Positions 59,701-64,000 of a DNA stretch of 64,000 bases are shown here, piece after piece; position 1 is the stretch's first letter; each line of letters begins with the position of its first letter. A program made the translations under genes and the position numbers. Origin of the DNA: Liolophura sinensis (taxonomy: Eukaryota; Mollusca; Polyplacophora; Chitonida; Chitonidae); contig NC_088301.1 in the NCBI RefSeq assembly GCF_032854445.1, positions 52,067,187-52,131,186 of the forward strand. Direction: 5' to 3'. Under the pieces are notes generated by a model. That model did no database searches and was not told the DNA's origin. It saw only the letters and a list, made by a program, of their open reading frames with translations.

Positions 59701-61239
59701 ACGGCATCATGATTTTTTTCATATCAGCTTAGTGTGATAAAACATACATCTGTGAATTATATGTGTATATAGTTTATCTGCTTGCATTTGGTGGCTTTGT
59801 TCACAAAGAAAGTTAAAATTATCTCTGTACCATAGAATGAATCAGATTTGTCATGGTGACAGTGATGTAAGGATGAGTACGGGAAAACCTTTTGTTCAAT
59901 CAAAACTAATTTATGTTCCAACATAACTTCAACGTGTGAACATTTTCTAAATTGGCAAAATGGTTTTCAATTCCCTAAAAGGTTTTCTCCTTTATGATGA
60001 GGTTACTAGTCAATTTTGAGTGATAATGAGAATCATATCTTGTCTCACAGTTGAAGGTTGAAATAGAAATCCCTGAGCAGATCTTGGTGATAGATACTGC
60101 TGCACTTAATGAGCAACCAAATAGACGAGGAAGGGACAGTATGAAACTGTTGACGATGCAGAAGGGAAAGGATCTTGATGATGAAGATGATGATGTGAAT
60201 ATCTTTATAAAGAGCACTAAGATGGACAAGTCATCAAGAATGCAAGAGTCTGCTCCATCAGAGAGTGAAGATGGAGTAAATAATTCAAGTGATAGGGCTG
60301 CAACAACAATTGCAAAGCCAGAACAGGCCCCCATTGAGCCTCAAACTCACTTCTCAGATGGATCCCCATGTTTTGTCCACGTTACTCTCCCAAAAGAACC
60401 AGTAACTGCTGGTGATGAAGCACCTGTCCCACCAGAAGTGAAAGTGGGCAGTTTCAATGTGGAATCGAAAATGAGGAATTACACACTTCCAGTAGGGCTT
60501 GCCTCAAGGTCAACCTTGTCAATGCTGCGAAATCAGTGCATTGATGCAAGCGAAGTTGGCAAGTTGAACCCGCAAGACTTTTTTCTTATAAATGCTTGTG
60601 ACATTAAAGCCACCTTGTTACCACACAGTTTGGATGGCCATGGAGACAGTTGTTTGGATATTTTTGTCTCCCCTGAAGTCATGAACAGGACATTGCGAGC
60701 ATGCTTGATAAACCAGCCAGTGGCTCTCAAGGAGCAGGAGGAATGGAACAAGTTGGCAGGTGTAGTCAGTTCACAGGAATTGAACAGGTCAAAACTCCTA
60801 TACGGATGTATTGAAGAAGCAGGATCATTGGGGATACAGAAGCGTGACATTCTGGTAAGTCACACCTGCCATCAGCCATGAATGCAGATATATTATGCCT
60901 GTTGGATCAAAGTACGTGTAGTTAACATAAATAAATGTTAAGTGACTTGATGAAGTGATGGATTCTGAGAGTTCTATTGATCTAAGAACAATGATTTCAG
61001 GTTTACTTGGAAGGTAGGATGATGTCCAACTGGAAAAAAGTTTCAGCACCAAAAATAATACTTTTGTGTACTGATTTGCCTCTAAAAATGCACAATTTGA
61101 GGAAGAAATTTTTCTGTATGTGCAGTAATTTTTTACAGATGTTAATCTAATTTTGTTTTTTCAGATGCTTAATTCTTTTTCAACCTTGGAGTACCCCGAA
61201 TTCCAGAAAATAATGGAAAACCTGATGGCACTTCATTTG
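32730..61239 (+). CDS. GTF3C1: General transcription factor 3C subunit 1 (TFIIIC220), 34 exons found, 3' end not found
   Basis: This is the largest TFIIIC subunit. It binds the B box of tRNA-type promoters and recruits TFIIIB for RNA polymerase III. Exons: 32730-32787, 35132-35340, 36640-36782, 39208-39333, 40091-40220, 41338-41511, 41780-41898, 42408-42568, 43393-43597, 43854-43960, 44570-44731, 45020-45114, 45448-45594, 46329-46509, 46890-46954, 47530-47950, 48212-48300, 48686-48877, 49538-49733, 50042-50201, 50372-50466, 50738-50893, 51361-51450, 51807-51875, 52168-52259, 52492-52593, 52748-52861, 55230-55330, 55801-55963, 56426-56557, 58576-58646, 59358-59532, 60051-60854, 61165-61239. 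The sum is about 5379 nt. Diagnostic strings: ALEGLDG at the N-terminus; CILERIGR..YEGELMGG..YHRKLLFRFGLIKKQ, the B-block-binding winged helix (about 165-225); DPLVTSAIEQ; PGDGLGAGGLDSS; and IEIPEQILVID. Further winged-helix-like segments fall near 375-430 and 531-612, and a SANT-like segment (VDWTPAEDSM) near 1210. Exon 8 ends in an acidic tract. The 5' edges of the 15th and 23rd exons are uncertain. Confidence 0.93.
34019..34875. mobile_element. Foldback element, ~430-bp inverted arms, GTF3C1 intron 1
   Basis: The element begins ACTTCGTTCAACC and ends with the complement, ending GTTGAACGAAGT. Matching blocks in inverted order include aaatgtgcatgtgtat (34065 and 34830), agccaatcagcaggcatg (34117 and 34796), catgactgtcttaaggcata with atgacctgg, and atctgatttgtag. 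The centre is a 31-bp hairpin. The left arm also carries a short tandem run of 'catctctcaacttttgttga'. No transposase was seen. The structure is that of a foldback or long-TIR non-autonomous transposon. Confidence 0.75.
34477..34547. repeat. Central hairpin of the foldback element
   Basis: Arms at 34477-34507 and 34517-34547 are complementary at 30 of 31 positions, separated by a 9-nt loop. The arm begins GTGGACGGGA and ends CCTCAACAGC. It marks the symmetry axis of the 857-bp element. Confidence 0.8.
37397..39045. repeat. Minisatellite, 30/32-bp monomers with higher-order structure
   Basis: There are about 50 head-to-tail copies of a unit reading gggacacatgtcattcttgg plus gcccctttattc (32 bp), or a 30-bp form lacking two bases (gggacacgtcattcttgg). 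Variants replace 'gcccctttattc' by 'tctattttatttg', 'gccactttgttc' or 'gccaccttatttg', and these variants recur in the same order. The block at about 37572 is repeated at 37884 and 38166, giving higher-order periods of 312 and 282 bp. All of it sits in GTF3C1 intron 3. All three plus-strand frames stay open because the unit has few stops, which creates false open frames of up to 369 codons. Confidence 0.95.
39363..39590. repeat. Three tandem copies of a ~79-bp unit
   Basis: Units begin near 39364, 39442 and 39522. Each contains caaattgttaccaat (with variants), aatgatgtttgggat, aaagaagctgaat, agagcaaat or gggcaaat, and tctaa or cgaaa with a short tail. They lie directly after the fourth exon of GTF3C1, in the intron. 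Confidence 0.75.
40343..40405 (+). mobile_element. SINE fragment (copy 3), middle part only
   Basis: ctgttagcaacctgcagatg is shared exactly with the SINE at 55459, followed by gtcatgggtttcccagatcc, cggtttccat and the start of ccataa. The 3' tail of the family is missing here. It is in GTF3C1 intron 5. Confidence 0.5.
41117..41199 (+). mobile_element. SINE copy 4 (3' end, well conserved)
   Basis: The 3' half is close to the family sequence: ccaccataatgctggctgcc, gtcgtataagtgaaatattc, tttagtacggcgtaaaacac, caatcaaataaataaa. The part upstream (about 41020-41110) is too diverged to assign. It is in GTF3C1 intron 5. Confidence 0.75.
42604..43052. repeat. Minisatellite, 24-bp unit, about 18 copies
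   Basis: The two main unit types are ataattgtcctgtaaagaac-atag and ataattgtcctgtaagcagt-gtag, both 24 bp and partly alternating. One copy near 42885 has lost 3 bp. The array starts 35 nt after the eighth GTF3C1 exon. Because 24 is a multiple of 3, minus-strand frames remain open, giving false open frames of 243 and 169 codons made of 8-residue repeats. Confidence 0.95.
44261..44456 (-). mobile_element. SINE copy 5 (reverse orientation, near full length)
   Basis: Read on the minus strand, it gives atgacccaggagcctctccc, tcagctcatgctggtttcct, ggatggtcgtaggtttcccc, ctatcatactgctgctcgcc and atcatataagtgaaatatta in the family order. The final gtacggcgtaaaacacc part is missing. It is in GTF3C1 intron 10. 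Confidence 0.7.
47167..47399 (+). mobile_element. Deleted mariner-like element with transposase N-terminal remnant
   Basis: The left end CAGGGTGTCCAGAAGTTG and the right end, whose reverse complement starts CAGGGTGTCCCAGAAGTC, form terminal inverted repeats that extend to GCACCATCC. The right flank has TA, as expected for a mariner-type target site; the left flank has TG. Inside, an open frame from 47267 reads MANKLTVQERVELVFMFGRV-GATHRSVAQAFNL. It resembles the N-terminal helix-turn-helix of transposases from such elements, then runs straight into the right TIR and stops at 47410. Most of the transposase gene is deleted. It is in GTF3C1 intron 15. Confidence 0.7.
54770..55138 (+). other. Unidentified 122-codon open frame in GTF3C1 intron 27
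   Basis: The frame contains hydrophobic stretches and a C-terminal Phe/Leu run. I recognise no family, and it is not needed for GTF3C1, because exons 27 and 28 join in phase around it. It could be chance, or antisense to a decayed mobile-element gene. Confidence 0.2.
55459..55605 (+). mobile_element. SINE copy 6 in GTF3C1 intron 28
   Basis: It reads ctgttagcaacctgcagatg, gctgttggttcccccccagt, ggtttcctcacaccataata, then catgagtacggcgtaaaaca with a short A/T-rich tail. The 'gtataagtgaaatattc' part is altered by a short internal duplication (acaaatgaccacaatacaaa). Confidence 0.7.
56915..57498. mobile_element. Palindromic TIR element, copy B (GTF3C1 intron 30)
   Basis: This is a diverged copy of the element at 26962-27537. 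The outer end reads aaaggtcaagaaaacataaa with a complementary right end near 57498. The inner inverted repeat is TTTGTATGG with GTATTTGGGACCA at 57010, and TGGTCCCAAATACCA with CCATACAAA ending at 57338. The interior shows the same 'catatttatatttttagt' and 'ataaatttattag' landmarks in the same order. Confidence 0.65.
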
Positions 61240-63351
61240 GTGAGTTAGCTTTCTTAGTTCCCATTTATTGCTGTTTGTTTTTGTTTTTTTTTCAGATGTG
61301 AACTAGGTGTGAAAATTGAGTGAAAGTATAATGTACTGTTCAGGAAAAATGTACATTCTTCTTCCAAATCATTACTGTGACATTCCAATATATTTACCTT
61401 GCAATTGTGCAATCATAACCAAATATAGGAATATTGTATGTTGTCAGAGAAGGAATTCGCCTTTTCATGAACCGTTGTTGTACTTTCACAAATGTACTGT
61501 TGTTTTTATGATATGCCCAAGAGAAGCAAATGTCATTGAATGTAGTTGGAGTGGGTTTGAATTGCATTTTGAAGTTTCCTTTCAGTATTTCACTCTGATT
61601 CCCAGTTCTTGGTTAATTTGTTTGTGGGTGAGCATTTTCTTAGTTCCGTGATTCTACACATGAACGTGAAACAGATTCCATCAGGTGGGAATTCCCATAC
61701 ATAACAGGTAAGACTTTCATTTTGTATTAAATTCATGTAAATTACATACGTATTCAATGGTTCATTTTCTTAAAATAAAGAACCTAGTACTGAGTAATCA
61801 TTCCTGTAGGAACATACTAAATGATATGTTGGTAAATCTGTTACAGAAATATTTAATAAAAAAAATGTTGTCATGTGTCACTTAGTCTTTATAATTTTAA
61901 TTAAATGTACATTTAGTGTACACATGTGTTTCGACAGATTCCTGCCTGGGTGGTTTGTGTTTCAGGTGTCCTCAAATATCAGGAGGTGATTAAATAATCT
62001 GGTAAGTTTTCAGATTTATAGTTCTTATTTAGGACTGTTTTGCGGGTGTCTCCTGATCACATTTCCTACGTGTAACGATGTCAGCAAAATGCTTGCACAG
62101 TTGAGCCTTGCAGCTGTCTTTTAGCAAGACTTAAAAGTGAACAGTTAATTTATGGTTACCTTACCCACTCTTCACATTCGGAAATATTGTAGCAGCATTT
62201 TTAATGTTTATGCATGTATTGCCATACTTCAACGTTTTTGCAGCTAAACAACATCTTTTGAGAGCTTTCTTGTGTCAAGATTGAACTCTTTTGAAGGTAT
62301 AAACTTTACCAGCAAAAAATGTTCAACCTGTGTGTTTTTACCCTTATAGCCCTTTCTAGGGCTAAAAAGGTTAAGTAAACAGAAGCATTTATGAAAGGGG
62401 TTCCTTGCAAGAGACTTCCTTCATGACTCTAAGCTTCACTAACGACTAGTGTCGATCAGTATTAAGCTTTTGGTTGATTTCCCATAGCTGTTCAATTTAC
62501 AGAAAAGGTCAATAGTATTAGAAGTGTTGAAACAATAGCACATTGTCTGAGTTCTCCAAAATGCCCTAAGCTCTTACAACTTCTCACCCTAGGCCTACCG
62601 GCATTTTGGGAAGCTTTCTTCAGGCATGTGAGCAAACATTAGTCTTTTCACTAGTCTTGATTATAACAGCTAGTGCCTGAGCCAAACTGCACAGCATTGA
62701 TGGAAATCGGTGCCTAGTGCTTAATCTCTGAACACATACGTTCTCAAGCTAATTAGTGTCGTAGACAGCATTACTCAGCATTCAAGGAAAACATTTCAGT
62801 AGTAAAATGGACAAGCGTTATCTTTTAATCCTGGGCTACTTGTCCACATTTTTAGTACCTAATTAAATGTGTATCAGTCTGTTTCAAATGTCTTTAAAAA
62901 CAGTTCATCTTATTGAATTGAAACTTGATACATGGCTTCACCATATCAAATTGTAGGTCAAATTCGAGTTTTGAACAGCTATGTCCAATTTGAACAAAAT
63001 TATGGACGTTTTTGACTTTATCTGAACAATTTTTCCAGATTTTTTTTTACAATTGGCTGATTAGGTTGAATTGAAACTTTTGTCATGACAAATATGTGTG
63101 CAATTACTCACACAAGAAGGGTAAGATTAAAATGTTATCCAATCCTCTTGTTGCTGACATCAAAAGAATGCTTTTGTGGGCTATGAATGTTCCTAACAAA
63201 TCATATAGTACATGTTTGACTGACATATCCGTTACCTTTATTAATAATTTCACGCGCAGTTACTTGATTTATACAGAACTCTCATCTTGCTTTTCTGAGC
63301 ATTAGGATTAATGCTGTCCCACCATGATTATGATTATAATTAATACAATAA
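61240..63351. other. No recognised exon; downstream GTF3C1 intron or 3' flank
   Basis: The family continues after the exon ending at 61239, but no matching exon was found here. Two splice-flanked segments (61642-61705 and 61966-61996) could be joined in phase and would end in a stop at 61996, but their sequence does not resemble the family. A frame at 61316-61651 contains a possible exon-like piece before a gtgagc at 61633, also without convincing similarity. A small inverted repeat, tagccc/gggcta, lies near 62346-62363. Otherwise the stretch is AT-rich and unremarkable. Confidence 0.5.
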
Positions 63352-64000
63352 ATACTATATGTAAGTATTGTAGGATGCATTGTTAATGTGGATTCATATG
63401 GGAATCAAATTTTAAGCTGTAGCCATTATTTTACTAGCTTGCATGTAAGATTGTATTTGTGTTTGTGGTGCATTTCTGAAAAAATAGAAGATTCATTATC
63501 AACAATTAAATCCATCATGGCATCTTTTGAGCTTTGTGAAGAACAGTGTTGTGATGTCATCCACAAGCATTCCCGGGTCATTCTACAATGTGTTAATTGT
63601 TTTCTTCGTCCACCTGACAAGTATAGTGATGAATTCTTCCATTTTCAATTTGAATATCTGTGTAAAACTTGTCTCTTGCAGAGATATGGTGCCATGTTCT
63701 GTGTCACATTGTACTGTCCTAAGAACACTGAAGGTCGGTGTCCCGGATATATGTTTTATCTCATTTCAGTCTGGCTGTTTGATGCCTTCCGCAAGCAAGT
63801 CCTAGCAATGGGATATTCTTCTCTGCCAAATCAGTCCATAATGAAACTTGATGGCATAGACACGCTCATCAGGCCCTTTCAACAAATTGATGTTATTCAC
63901 AGTTCGTGTTACAGGGCTGTTTTTTTTGTTCTCAGTGCAGTCTTTTTTCTAATGAGGCTTCATGTATGGATCAAATTTGATGAAAAAAAAATAAAGCAAA
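63352..64000 (+). CDS. Unidentified open frame running off the right edge (doubtful exon)
   Basis: One plus-strand frame has no stop from 63352 to the window end (about 216 codons). The first ATG is at 63517 and gives MASFELCEEQCC, then CVNC, CKTC, FCVTLYC and GRCPG, so Cys pairs are spaced like zinc ligands. All these Cys codons are TGT, which may simply reflect base composition. Splice-like sites occur inside the frame. The last 30 codons look like non-coding T-rich sequence. I recognise no family. It could be a terminal exon of an unknown gene, part of a mobile element, or chance. Confidence 0.25.
   Translation, partial: MLYVSIVGCIVNVDSYGNQILSCSHYFTSLHVRLYLCLWCISEKIEDSLSTIKSIMASFELCEEQCCDVIHKHSRVILQCVNCFLRPPDKYSDEFFHFQFEYLCKTCLLQRYGAMFCVTLYCPKNTEGRCPGYMFYLISVWLFDAFRKQVLAMGYSSLPNQSIMKLDGIDTLIRPFQQIDVIHSSCYRAVFFVLSAVFFLMRLHVWIKFDEKKIKQ

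Noticed and set aside
61642-61996. Two short splice-flanked segments that could end GTF3C1 with a stop at 61996
   Set aside because: Phase fits, but the encoded residues do not resemble the family, so they were not added to the gene; left as an alternative.

Overview
This is a eukaryotic nuclear window. It is AT-rich and carries long intron-containing genes with GT..AG introns, interspersed SINEs and foldback elements. It probably comes from a mollusc or close lophotrochozoan. That placement is an inference from a SINE whose 3' end I recognise as common in molluscan genomes (the stretch around 'gtataagtgaaatattctt' and 'gtacggcgtaaaacacc'), from the frequent acatgta-type words, and from vertebrate-like orthologues of all four genes. 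Exons were placed by hand from splice sites, reading-frame phase and remembered family sequences; no alignment was run.

Layout. (1) 638-10705, minus: twinfilin, an actin-monomer and capping-protein regulator, complete in 10 exons (342 aa). (2) 10976-19460, plus: DDX20/Gemin3, the DEAD-box helicase of the SMN complex, complete in 10 exons (about 1310 aa), with a very large last exon holding a long low-complexity tail. Twinfilin and DDX20 are head to head with 270 bp between start codons, so they probably share a promoter. (3) 19461-24980: the DDX20 3' UTR and AT-rich intergenic DNA with a decayed SINE. (4) 24981-28979, minus: TMEM115, a Golgi membrane protein, complete in 3 exons (372 aa). (5) 28980-32729: intergenic, with one terminal-inverted-repeat element. 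(6) 32730-61239, plus: GTF3C1, the largest TFIIIC subunit, with 34 recognised exons (about 1793 codons). The last part of the family (about 300 aa in human) was not found and may lie beyond the window. (7) 61240-64000: no recognised exon, but an unidentified open frame runs off the right edge.

The four genes do not form a pathway. Two touch RNA biology (SMN-complex snRNP assembly, RNA polymerase III initiation), one the actin cytoskeleton and one the Golgi.

The most unusual material is repetitive and lies mostly in introns. It includes a 1.65 kb minisatellite with 30/32-bp monomers and a 282-312 bp higher-order period (GTF3C1 intron 3), a 24-bp minisatellite (intron 8), and an 857-bp foldback element with a 31-bp hairpin at its centre (intron 1). 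There are also two diverged copies of a ~580-bp palindromic element in TMEM115 and GTF3C1 introns, at least six copies of one SINE family, a deleted mariner-like element, and two further TIR elements. Several long open frames are by-products of the minisatellites, not genes.
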